Source: an uncultured Kineosporia sp. (GTDB lineage Bacteria; Actinomycetota; Actinomycetes; Actinomycetales; Kineosporiaceae). From it: a stretch of 8,915 bases of DNA. Below the pieces are notes generated by a model, which worked only from the letters and a program-made list of their open reading frames with translations, had not been told where the DNA came from and searched no databases. Each line of letters starts with the position of its first letter. Within the stretch, counting starts at the first letter, position 1. Positions 1 to 6,093 of the stretch are shown here, piece after piece. The translations under genes were made by a program, and so were the position numbers. The DNA lies in contig CALMAR010000213.1 of assembly GCA_937859855.1 (NCBI GenBank), forward strand, positions 1 to 8,915, read 5' to 3'.

Positions 1-62
1 CTCGTAATGAATAAGTCGTGGGTTCGAATCCCACAGGCGGCTCCGACAAACGCCCAGTTCAG
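1..62 (+). repeat. tRNA-Thr(CGU) 3' half plus flank, att-repeat copy 1 (cut by window edge)
   Basis: The window opens in an anticodon loop (CTCGTAA, anticodon CGT, 1-7). It is followed by the 3' anticodon strand TGAAT (8-12), a T-arm GTGGG/TTCGAAT/CCCAC (18-34), a 3' acceptor strand AGGCGGC (35-41) and discriminator T (42); no CCA is encoded. This is the 3' part of a threonine tRNA. The 5' half is outside the window, so this may be the functional gene or another att fragment. Bases 1-45 are identical to 1878-1922. The flank GACAAACGC..CAG..TCAG (45-62) is also shared with the other copies. Confidence 0.75.
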
Positions 63-121
63 CATGCATGTGTACTTCCCGCGAGGCGTCAGCCACAGCT
101 TCGGATGTGAGCAGCGCTAGC

Positions 122-470
122 TGTCAGACCCGGTCCGTACTGTCACGCATGGACGAGCGTGACGATCCGGACCCTTGGAGGCAGCGATGGGATCGACCGA
201 CCGAACAACAAGAACGTGACCGTACGGAGCTGTGGAGCCTGGCCAGCAACTGTGGCCTGTACGAAGCCGACCGCAGCCGCCGATGCAGAACGTGGGAACC
301 CGCACCGAGCCGCTGACGGTGACCGCCGCGAGGCGTGGCGGGACTACTACGCCCGATGGACCATCCAACAGTTGGACGGGGATGCGGGACGCATCAGCAG
401 CGTCCGGCAGTGGGCTGTCACCGAACGCTCCACCTCCACACCACGCGGACCCGACGACCACCGATTCGGC
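122..470 (+). pseudogene. Decayed small gene of unknown family, proximal end of module A
   Basis: I do not recognise this gene. One frame reads a plausible acidic/arginine-rich segment: DERDDP near 148, then a stretch ending LWSLASNCGLYEADRSRR before running out at a stop at 316. A second frame then reads a protein-like segment (REAWRDYYARW, QQLDGDAGRISSVRQWAVTE) between about 330 and 455. The simplest reading is one gene split by a frameshift near 290-310. The DERDDP part recurs after att copy 2 at about 2021-2039, where it hits a stop within about 10 codons. That shared decay suggests a remnant belonging to the end of the mobile module rather than cargo. No confident start or Shine-Dalgarno site is visible. 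From 470 to 607 I see nothing else. Confidence 0.3.
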
Positions 471-607
471 CAGCAGGACTGGGATCTAACGCGGCAGGAC
501 CGGATGCTCGGATGTGGGATCTTGCCGAAGAATCGTTAGGCACCCGTCTGGCCGTTGGCAGCCCGTGGAACGCCAACAGCTATGTGCCATGCCTGCGGTA
601 TCGGGTG

Positions 608-1252
608 CTAGGCCGCGATTAATTCGCGGATCATGGCTTCGGAAATCCATGTCCGGTACCGGTCGGGGGTCCATTTGCGGTCGTTGCGCAGGAGATGGTG
701 GGTGTGGGGGGAGAGCAGGACGTAAAGGATGTCGGCGGCGGCCGCCACGGTGATGCCGGGCCGCAGCGCGCCGCGGTGGGCGAGACCGTCCGCGACCCTC
801 AGTTGGATTTCGTGGGTTGCGCGGGCACCGGCCTGCGCGGTGGCGCGCATGTCGGCATCTGCTGCGGCAGCCTCGATGCTGACCATGATGAGGTCGCCGG
901 CCCGTTCGAAGAGTTGGGCGGCGTTGGCGGCCAGCAACCGCAGCGCGATTGTGGGGTCTGGTTCGTCCACCAGCGCCTGCAGCCAGGGACGATGCGCTAT
1001 GGGTACGGGTTTCTCGTCGCCGGCAACGGCCACCCCCAGGACGTGGTCGAACAGCGCGGCCTTCGTGGGGAAGGCGTCGTAGAGCGTGCGTTCTCCGACA
1101 CCGGCTTCGGCGGCGACCTGGCGCATCGACGTGGCCGTATAGCCCTGAGCGGTGAACAGCCGGTGCGCGCTGTGGCGGATCCGTGTCCGGGTCGCGGCGG
1201 CATTGCCGGCGCGCAGCGGCGATCGGTATCGCCTCTTGACGGGCTCGTCCAC
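608..1252 (-). CDS. TetR/AcrR-family transcriptional regulator
   Basis: This 214-residue protein has the usual length and layout of TetR-family one-component repressors. The N-terminal DNA-binding domain is at about residues 20-68, with the helix-turn-helix in SMRQVAAEAGVGERTLYDAF (42-61). The diverse ligand-binding domain lies behind it, with the C-terminal helices ending RELIAA. Translation probably begins at a GTG (1252-1250). An overlapping ATG at 1254 is in another frame and gives a shadow product. The Shine-Dalgarno sequence is weak. The gene diverges from the VOC-fold gene across only 57 bases, which contain a perfect palindrome at 1278-1292; autoregulation and repression of that neighbour through this site is the standard TetR arrangement and is my inference. 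The ligand cannot be told from sequence. The gene looks intact and is the only regulator in module A. Confidence 0.9.
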   Translation of the reverse strand: MDEPVKRRYRSPLRAGNAAATRTRIRHSAHRLFTAQGYTATSMRQVAAEAGVGERTLYDAFPTKAALFDHVLGVAVAGDEKPVPIAHRPWLQALVDEPDPTIALRLLAANAAQLFERAGDLIMVSIEAAAADADMRATAQAGARATHEIQLRVADGLAHRGALRPGITVAAAADILYVLLSPHTHHLLRNDRKWTPDRYRTWISEAMIRELIAA

Positions 1253-1277
1253 ATCAGCGACGATAGCTCTGATTCAC

Positions 1278-1292
1278 CGCAGTGTCACTGCG
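1278..1292. promoter_or_regulatory. Candidate TetR operator in divergent promoter region
   Basis: CGCAGTGTCACTGCG is a perfect 7-1-7 palindrome centred on 1285. It lies in the 57-base gap between the divergent tetR-type gene and the VOC gene, 18 bases before the VOC start. Size, symmetry and position fit a TetR-family operator able to block both promoters. Binding is inferred, not shown. Confidence 0.55.
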
Positions 1293-1309
1293 CTTAATCT
1301 GGAGGGGCG

Positions 1310-1717
1310 ATGGGCGGACCGGAGTTGGCCGGGATACACCACCTCAAGATGGCGGTCAGTGACGTGGCCCAGTCCCGCGCCTGGTATCAGCAGGCACTGG
1401 GTTTCACTGCTCTGCAGGAGTTTCGTGACGACGACGGTGTGGTCCGCGGTGTGGCAGGCACGATCCCCAGTATCGGCACCACCATGCTCGCGTTGAGGGA
1501 GAACCCTGAGCTGGCGGCGGCGTCGCGCGGGTTCGATCCGATCGCCTTTGCCGTCGCCGACCAGCAGGGGCTGGCTGCGTGGAGCGACTACCTCGACGAA
1601 CGGCAGATCCCTCACACACCCATCACGCCCGCCACGATGGGCAACCTCATCGCGCTGGACGACCCGGACGGAACGCACATCCTCCTGTACGCCAACGCCG
1701 ACCGGACCAACGAATAA
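1310..1717 (+). CDS. VOC-superfamily (glyoxalase/bleomycin-resistance-like) protein
   Basis: This 135-residue protein has two beta-alpha-beta-beta-beta halves typical of the vicinal oxygen chelate fold: IHHLKMAVSDVAQSRAWYQQALGF (residues 9-32), LALREN (60-65), FDPIAFAVAD (75-84) and the C-terminal DDPDGTHILLY (117-127). The start is an ATG with a strong Shine-Dalgarno site (GGAGGGG, 1301-1307). VOC enzymes usually bind a divalent metal through His/Glu ligands. Here the first His (H10/H11) is present. The position often occupied by His in FDHIAF is Pro77, and the final Glu of the IEL motif is replaced in ILLY. It may therefore bind or sequester a small molecule, or act without the usual metal site, rather than work as a classical glyoxalase or dioxygenase. 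It is probably controlled by the adjacent TetR protein. The substrate is unknown. Confidence 0.88.
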   Translation: MGGPELAGIHHLKMAVSDVAQSRAWYQQALGFTALQEFRDDDGVVRGVAGTIPSIGTTMLALRENPELAAASRGFDPIAFAVADQQGLAAWSDYLDERQIPHTPITPATMGNLIALDDPDGTHILLYANADRTNE

Positions 1718-1762
1718 CCGAGCCCGATGTAGGGCAGGCGAGACTGCTGACCGCGGCGAAGT

Positions 1763-1786
1763 CGTGGAATCCGGCGTGGAATCCGA
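1763..1786 (+). repeat. Two tandem 12-base direct repeats, distal end of module A
   Basis: CGTGGAATCCGG (1763-1774) is followed directly by CGTGGAATCCGA (1775-1786). The pair starts 115 bases before the tRNA fragment of att copy 2. An analogous pair with a related sequence sits 114 bases before att copy 3. By analogy with tyrosine integrase att sites, these could be arm-type binding sites; that role is inference. Confidence 0.6.
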
Positions 1787-1856
1787 TCCAGCGAACCTGC
1801 AGGTCGTTGAGCGGGTCCAGTGCGTTGGGGTGCAGCCCAGTGGCTGCTCAGTGCGG

Positions 1857-1939
1857 TGTGAGGGGCCCAGCGTGTGTCTCGTAATGAATAAGTCGTGGGT
1901 TCGAATCCCACAGGCGGCTCCGACAAACGCGCAGCTCAG
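1857..1939 (+). repeat. tRNA-Thr(CGU) 3' fragment, att-repeat copy 2
   Basis: The tRNA-derived part runs from the anticodon loop at 1878 to the discriminator T at 1919, followed by the shared flank to 1939. The 21 bases before it (TGTGAGGGG..CAGCGTGT, from 1857) match copy 3 with about four differences and no gaps. The five bases before the loop (TGTGT) cannot pair with TGAAT, so this is not a working tRNA. It separates module A from module B. Confidence 0.8.
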
Positions 1940-2020
1940 AGGCCGTTCTCGGCACCTTGACGGGCGGATGACGCTGGGTGTGACTACAGCCGTCTGTCGT
2001 GCCCGGACCTGCGTCGGATC

Positions 2021-2066
2021 GACGAGCGTGACGATCCGGCCTGGGACGTAGTGCCTGGGACGTAGT
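2021..2066 (+). repeat. Shared module-end block plus a 14-base tandem duplication
   Basis: GACGAGCGTGACGATCCGG (2021-2039) is identical to 148-166 in module A and at a similar distance from the tRNA fragment (about 100 bases). The surrounding 100-200 bases are recognisably related but diverged. It runs straight into two copies of GCCTGGGACGTAGT (2039-2052 and 2053-2066), whose TGGGAC core also occurs in the paired repeats at 6611-6634. The reading frame through the block stops at once, so it is non-coding here. Confidence 0.6.
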
Positions 2067-2137
2067 AGGGGAACTGATGAAGAATGTGACCGGACGGTGT
2101 TGTGAGTCTGGCCACCGCGGCCTGTTGGAAGTGGCGG

Positions 2138-2872
2138 TCAGGCGATGGTGCTGCGCGCGTGTCTGAGGAGCGCGGTTACGTGTTTGCGGTAGCGGGGGTA
2201 GCAGGCGCATGCCGCGGCTTTGAGGCCGGTTTGGTTGAGGATCTGGACGGTGCCGTAGCTGGTGCGGGTCAGTCCCTGTTGTTCGAGGCGGCCGGCGATG
2301 CTGGATACGGTGGTGCGCTGCAGGCCGAGAATGACTGCTAGTAGGTGCTGGGTGAGAGGGATAGGTGCACCGGTGCCGAGTCGGTCTGCGCAGGTCAGTA
2401 ACCACGTCGCGTAGCGGCCTGATGCGGCGTGGCGTTGGCCGCAGGCTGCGCGCTGGGCGAGCAGGGTGGTGCTGACGGCGGCGTAGTGCTCGAAGACGGC
2501 CCGGGCGACGGCGTCCTTGGCGAGGTGGTCGAGCAGCGTCGGAAGCGGCATCTGCAGCGCACGGCCGGGGATGTGGCAGAGCAGACGACTGCTGGTCGCG
2601 GCGCCCCAGGCGGCCGGTGGGTAGCCGTAGACGCCTTCCCAGCCGATGGTCGCAACCTCTACCTGGGGTCCGTCGGGGAGCACGTTGATCAGCCCGAACA
2701 GAGCTGTCACCGGGAACAGAACGTTCCCCGTGTCCGGGCCGGGCACGGCAGATCCCTCGACGTGTACCGCGCGGAGGGGCGTACCGGGCGACTCGAGACC
2801 ATCGACCCGACCTGCGAGGACCGCGGCGAGCACGTTGCCCGGGGAAGGGATAGCAGGCGATCCGGGCGACAC
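2138..2872 (-). CDS. Crp/Fnr-family transcriptional regulator
   Basis: Read from a GTG at 2872 this is a 244-residue protein. That start has an excellent AGGAGG four bases upstream; an in-frame TTG at 2899 would lengthen it by nine residues but lacks such a site. The N-terminal part resembles the cyclic-nucleotide-binding-like sensor fold of actinobacterial Crp/Fnr proteins (NVLFPVTALFGLINVLPDG and VEVATIGWEGVYG, about residues 50-83). A long dimerisation helix follows. A Crp-type winged helix lies at about 170-215, with IPLTQHLLAVILGL and QRTTVSSIAGRLEQQGL as the helix-turn-helix. No Fnr-like N-terminal cysteine cluster is visible, so an iron-sulfur sensor is unlikely; the effector is unknown. 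It diverges from the dehydrogenase operon and probably controls it through the inverted repeat at 3005-3020. Confidence 0.87.
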   Translation of the reverse strand: MSPGSPAIPSPGNVLAAVLAGRVDGLESPGTPLRAVHVEGSAVPGPDTGNVLFPVTALFGLINVLPDGPQVEVATIGWEGVYGYPPAAWGAATSSRLLCHIPGRALQMPLPTLLDHLAKDAVARAVFEHYAAVSTTLLAQRAACGQRHAASGRYATWLLTCADRLGTGAPIPLTQHLLAVILGLQRTTVSSIAGRLEQQGLTRTSYGTVQILNQTGLKAAACACYPRYRKHVTALLRHARSTIA

Positions 2873-3154
2873 TGCACCTCCTGTGTACGGCCGGGCCAAC
2901 CAACATCAGCACCACGGTAAAGGCCGTGCCGGGGTGGACGCGAGGGCCTCGGGTCTCGTGACGTGCTCATCTGCGGTGGACAGCTCCGGGTACCGCTGGC
3001 AGAGTGTCGAGAAGTCGACAGTCAGATCTCGTCGAAATGAGGCGAGCCCCACGGGTGCGACCGCTGTCGATGGCGCGCACGGCCCAAGCCTGCCTCTTGG
3101 TGTAGCGCCGTATGAGCCTAGGGCGCCACACCATCAAGTCTGGAGTGAGATCGC
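2873..3154. promoter_or_regulatory. Divergent promoter region of the Crp-type regulator and dehydrogenase operon
   Basis: This 282-base gap separates two divergent starts and has no convincing gene of its own; the open frames crossing it show no domain I recognise. It contains the Crp-like inverted repeat at 3005-3020 and the Shine-Dalgarno sites of both genes (AGGAGG complement near 2877-2882 and GGAGTGAG just before 3155). I could not fix -10/-35 elements with confidence. Confidence 0.5.
3005..3020. promoter_or_regulatory. Candidate Crp/Fnr-type operator
   Basis: TGTCGAGAAGTCGACA is a perfect 6-4-6 inverted repeat of 16 bases. It has the TGT-N10-ACA frame shared with the E. coli Crp consensus (TGTGA-N6-TCACA). 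It lies 135 bases upstream of the dehydrogenase start and 133 bases from the regulator's GTG. Binding by the adjacent Crp-family protein is inference. Confidence 0.5.
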
Positions 3155-4324
3155 ATGAAAGCTGTTGTCTTCAAGGAACCTTTCAAGCTGGCAGTGGAAG
3201 AGGTGGACGACCCGAAGATTGAGCAGCCTCTGGACGCCATCATCAGGATCACGACCGCCAACATCTGCGGCTCGGACCTGCATCCCTACGAGGGGCGTGC
3301 TCCGCTGGAGGCGGGGATGGTTCTCGGGCACGAGAACATGGGCGTCGTCGAGGAGGTCGGTGCCGGGGTCGAGCGGGTAAAGGTCGGTGACCGGGTGTCG
3401 GTGCCGTTCAACCTGTCCTGCGGGACGTGCCGCAACTGCAACGACGGGTGGACGTCGGCGTGCTTGCGGGCGAACCCGTCGGGGCAGCCGGGCGCAGGTT
3501 ACGGGTATCCCGAGATGGGCCCGTACTGGGGCGGTCAGGCGGAGTACCTGCGGGTGCCGTGGGCTGACTTCAACCTGCTGGAGCTGCCGGCCGGGACCGA
3601 GCACGAGAACGATTTCACGATGCTGTCGGACATCTTTCCGACCGGCTATCACGGCACCGAGCTTGCCGGCGTGGAACCGGGCCGGACGGTGGCGATCTTC
3701 GGGGCCGGCCCGGTCGGGCTGATGGCCGCGATGAGCGCCAACCTGCGCGGTGCCTCACAGACTTTCGTGGTGGACTTCCAGGCCGACCGCCTGGCCCTGG
3801 CCGAGAAGCTCGGCGCCACCACGATCGACCTGTCCACGCTCGACGCCACCGAGGCGATCATGGACGCTACGGACGGGTTCGGCGTGGACTGCGGGGTCGA
3901 AGCTGTCGGCTACCAGGCGCACGACCCCTCAGGGCAGGAGCACCCGGGCATGGTCCTCGACTCGCTCGTCCAGGTCGTGCGCGCTACCGGCCGGATCGGC
4001 GTCGTGGGTGTCTACGAGCCGGAGGACGAGGGTGCCTCGACCGAGGACGCCAAGCAGGGCCGCTACGACTTCGACTACGGCACCGCGTTCACCAAGGGCA
4101 TCACCATCGGCTCCGGCCAGTGCCCGGTGAAGAAGTACAACCGCTGGCTTCGTGATCTGATCATCCAGGGTCGGGCCACGCCGTCGCAGATCGTCTCCCA
4201 CGAGCTGTCCCTGGACGAGGCCGTGCACGGCTATGACCAGTTCGACAAGCGGATCGAGGGGTGGACCAAGGTCCTTCTGCATCCCGGTGCTCGGAACGGT
4301 CGGAAGGCCGGGAACGCCGCATGA
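3155..4324 (+). CDS. Zinc-dependent dehydrogenase, glutathione-independent formaldehyde dehydrogenase type
   Basis: This 389-residue medium-chain dehydrogenase/reductase would oxidise an aldehyde or alcohol with NAD(P) in the cytoplasm. Catalytic zinc ligands are visible as C38, H59 (in GHEN) and D159 (in LSDIFPTGYH). The structural zinc site is C89, C92, C95 and C103 in CGTCRNCNDGWTSAC. The Rossmann fold shows GAGPVG at 183-188. The structural cysteines, C38 and H59 all sit eight residues before those of the Pseudomonas putida formaldehyde dehydrogenase, and the LSDIFPTGYH block is typical of that subfamily. Length is normal. The start is ATG with GGAGTGAG upstream. Its stop overlaps the next start (ATGA), so the two are translationally coupled. 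Formaldehyde as substrate is plausible but not proven; annotated relatives are often called only zinc-dependent alcohol dehydrogenase. Confidence 0.93.
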   Translation: MKAVVFKEPFKLAVEEVDDPKIEQPLDAIIRITTANICGSDLHPYEGRAPLEAGMVLGHENMGVVEEVGAGVERVKVGDRVSVPFNLSCGTCRNCNDGWTSACLRANPSGQPGAGYGYPEMGPYWGGQAEYLRVPWADFNLLELPAGTEHENDFTMLSDIFPTGYHGTELAGVEPGRTVAIFGAGPVGLMAAMSANLRGASQTFVVDFQADRLALAEKLGATTIDLSTLDATEAIMDATDGFGVDCGVEAVGYQAHDPSGQEHPGMVLDSLVQVVRATGRIGVVGVYEPEDEGASTEDAKQGRYDFDYGTAFTKGITIGSGQCPVKKYNRWLRDLIIQGRATPSQIVSHELSLDEAVHGYDQFDKRIEGWTKVLLHPGARNGRKAGNAA

Positions 4325-4950
4325 CTGTCGCTACGGAGTCTGGACAGCTGCGGGCCTTGGCTCTGGTCTGCACGCTGACGCCGTCGCCGGAAGAGTCCAG
4401 CAGTCAGTTGCTGGCCCAGCAGGTGCTCGATGCACTAGCTGAACACGGGGTCGCCGGTGACCTGGTGCGCCTGGTGGATCATGACGTCAAACCCGGAGTA
4501 CAGATCAATATGGGTTCGGGTGACGCGTGGCCCGGCATCCGTCACCGGCTGATAGAAGCCGACATTCTGGTGTTCGCCACGCCCACGTGGATGGGGCAGC
4601 CCTCCAGCATCGCCCAACGCGTGCTGGAGCGGTTGGACGCCGAGCTGTCCGAGACCGACGACGAAGGCCGGCTGCAGACCTACGGCAAGGTTGCGGTGGC
4701 AGCGGTGGTCGGCAACGAGGACGGCGCCCACCACATCAGCGGCATCCTCTTCCAGGGCTTGAACGACGTCGGTTTCACCCTGCCGGCGAACGCCGTCACC
4801 TACTGGAACGACGAGGTGAAAGGTGCCATGCGCGACTACAAAGACCTGCCGAAGACACCCGACGGCGTGATCAGCACGACGAAGACCGTGGCCGCCAACG
4901 CCGTCCACCTGGCCCGCTTCCTGACTACGACGAACTACCCAGCGGTCTGA
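4321..4950 (+). CDS. Flavodoxin-fold NAD(P)H-dependent FMN reductase-like protein
   Basis: This 209-residue protein starts at the ATG that overlaps the dehydrogenase stop. The fold is flavodoxin-like: a first beta strand ALALVCTLTPSPEESSSQLL (12-31) with the Ser/Thr-rich FMN phosphate loop, then the conserved segment DILVFATPTWMGQPSS (81-96), which forms the flavin-contacting loop, and a later AVVGNEDGAHH strand. Members reduce FMN or quinones with NAD(P)H, or bind flavin. Between a dehydrogenase and a hydrolase of the perhydrolase/chloroperoxidase type, a redox role in detoxification is reasonable. The in-frame open region extends upstream to 4261 inside the dehydrogenase gene, but ATG 4321 is supported by the coupling overlap. 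The exact substrate is unknown. Confidence 0.88.
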   Translation: MTVATESGQLRALALVCTLTPSPEESSSQLLAQQVLDALAEHGVAGDLVRLVDHDVKPGVQINMGSGDAWPGIRHRLIEADILVFATPTWMGQPSSIAQRVLERLDAELSETDDEGRLQTYGKVAVAAVVGNEDGAHHISGILFQGLNDVGFTLPANAVTYWNDEVKGAMRDYKDLPKTPDGVISTTKTVAANAVHLARFLTTTNYPAV

Positions 4951-4973
4951 GACCGCACGAGAGGAACCATGTC

Positions 4974-5813
4974 ATGACCGAGATAACCGCACACCACGGC
5001 ATCTTCAAGGACACCAACCTGCACGTGGACGACACCGGCGGCTCCGGCCGCCCGGTCGTCCTGATCCACGGGTGGCCACTGTCCGGGGAAGCCTTCAAGG
5101 ACAACGTCCCGGCGCTCGAAGCGGCCGGGTACCGGGTGATCACCTACGACCGACGCGGTTTCGGGCGTAGCGACAAGCCCACCGTGGGCAAGTACGACTA
5201 CGACACGCTGACCGAGGATCTGCACACGCTGCTGACCGAACTCGACCTCAACGACGTCACCGTGATCGGTTTCTCGATGGGCGGCGGCGAGGTCGCCCGG
5301 TACTTCTCGAAGTACGGCTCCGAACGGCTGCGCAGCGTGATCTTTGCGTCCTCGGTCACCCCGTACCTGGAGCAGACCAGCGACAACCCGGACGGGCCGC
5401 TGACCAAGGAGCAGGCTGCCACCATGACGGCCGGGCTGACCAAGGATGAGGACTCCTTCTACGACCAGTTCACCACCGACTTCTTCTCGGCCGACGGGCA
5501 GCTCACGGTGAGCGAGCAGAAGCGGCAAGAGGCGCTGGACCTCGCCAAGCAGTCGAGCAAGCGAGCCGCGCTGGCGTGCATGGCATCGTTCGGCACCACG
5601 GACTTCCGCGATGACCTGAAGAAGGTGTCCGTGCCGGCGCTGGTCATCCAGGGCGACAAAGACTTCATCGTCTTCTTCGAAGGGTCCGGCCGGCGCACCC
5701 ATGAGGCCATCCCGGGCAGCGAACTCTACGTCATCGAGGGCGGTCCGCACGGCGTGAACGTCAGCCACGCCGAACAGTGGAACACCCAGGTACTCGCGTT
5801 CCTCGCCTCCTGA
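4974..5813 (+). CDS. Alpha/beta hydrolase of the non-haem chloroperoxidase/esterase type
   Basis: This 279-residue alpha/beta hydrolase has the oxyanion motif HGWPLSG (32-38), YDRRGFGRSDKP (58-69), the nucleophile elbow GFSMGGGE with Ser101, the acid region QGDKDFIV (Asp228 or Asp230) and the catalytic His259 in GGPHGVN. This layout matches bacterial cofactor-free haloperoxidases (perhydrolases) and related esterases. The ATG at 4974 is preferred: GAGAGG lies about eight bases upstream, whereas the ATG at 4969 is out of frame and too close. The gene follows the reductase by 23 bases and ends the operon, before the hairpin at 5894-5932. In vivo these proteins usually act as esterases or lactonases; halogenation should not be assumed. 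The natural substrate is unknown. Confidence 0.92.
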   Translation: MTEITAHHGIFKDTNLHVDDTGGSGRPVVLIHGWPLSGEAFKDNVPALEAAGYRVITYDRRGFGRSDKPTVGKYDYDTLTEDLHTLLTELDLNDVTVIGFSMGGGEVARYFSKYGSERLRSVIFASSVTPYLEQTSDNPDGPLTKEQAATMTAGLTKDEDSFYDQFTTDFFSADGQLTVSEQKRQEALDLAKQSSKRAALACMASFGTTDFRDDLKKVSVPALVIQGDKDFIVFFEGSGRRTHEAIPGSELYVIEGGPHGVNVSHAEQWNTQVLAFLAS

Positions 5814-5893
5814 TCTCAACGGAGGCCGGCGCGCCGACCGAGGTCGGCTGACGGCACATGTTGGTACGGGCGAGACGCTCAGCCCGAACAGGT

Positions 5894-5932
5894 CGAAGGC
5901 TCAGCTCAGGAAGACTCTGAGCTGGGCCTTCG
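5894..5932 (+). terminator. Strong hairpin terminator after the dehydrogenase operon
   Basis: CGAAGGCTCAGCTCAG (5894-5909) pairs with CTGAGCTGGGCCTTCG (5917-5932) across a seven-base loop, with a single T-G wobble in 16 base pairs. There is no long T-run, which is common for actinobacterial terminators. It lies 81 bases after the hydrolase stop. A smaller palindrome, GCCGACC-GA-GGTCGGC (5833-5848), precedes it. Confidence 0.75.
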
Positions 5933-6005
5933 TCGTGAAGCGGTGACGAGAATCGCACTCGCACCAGGCGATCCTGGGTTTGACCTATTGCTTCTTTCCT
6001 GGACG

Positions 6006-6032
6006 TGCGGCTCTGACAAACGCACAGCTCAG
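6006..6032 (+). repeat. Partial att repeat: acceptor end and flank only
   Basis: TGCGGCTCTGACAAACGCAC followed by AGCTCAG matches the end of the tRNA fragment and the 3' flank of the full copies (GCGGCTC, then GACAAACGC.CAG.TCAG). The T-arm and anticodon part are missing. Read as a truncated att copy, it would put an old junction inside module B, between the operon and the SRPBCC pseudogene. Confidence 0.55.
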
Positions 6033-6093
6033 CCGTGTTCCGGAGGTCTCGCCTTCAGCATGAACGCTGCCTCTTCGGACTCGGCCGGCTCGT

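Noticed and set aside
613..629. Inverted repeat CCGCGA-TTAAT-TCGCGG at the 3' end of the TetR-family gene
   Set aside because: It lies within the last codons of the gene and has only a six-base stem with no T-run. As a terminator it is too weak to call.
1723..1850. Minus-strand protein-like stretch (LDPLNDLQVRWIGFHAGFHDF) upstream of att copy 2
   Set aside because: It is short, has no start, and the WIGFHAGFHD part is produced by the tandem 12-base repeats. The equivalent frame at copy 3 reads VSHAVSHD, so repeat structure explains it better than coding.
1857..1919. Att copies 2 and 3 as complete, unusual tRNA genes
   Set aside because: The bases before the anticodon loop do not pair with the 3' anticodon strand, and no 5' acceptor strand complementary to AGGCGGC is present at the right distance.
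1612..1926. Minus-strand open frames reading PPVGFEPTTYSLR or LWDSNPRLIHYE across att copy 2, and the like across copy 3 (6588-6773, 6685-6906, 6419-7648)
   Set aside because: These are translations of the antisense of tRNA-Thr sequence, a well-known source of spurious database proteins. They are useful only as a flag for the tRNA fragments.
2429..2920. Long plus-strand frames opposite the Crp-family gene
   Set aside because: They are shadows of a GC-rich gene on the other strand. The minus-strand product has a clear winged helix and a strong ribosome-binding site.
4935..5819. 294-residue minus-strand open frame opposite the hydrolase
   Set aside because: No domain is recognisable, and the plus-strand protein has a full catalytic triad and operon context.
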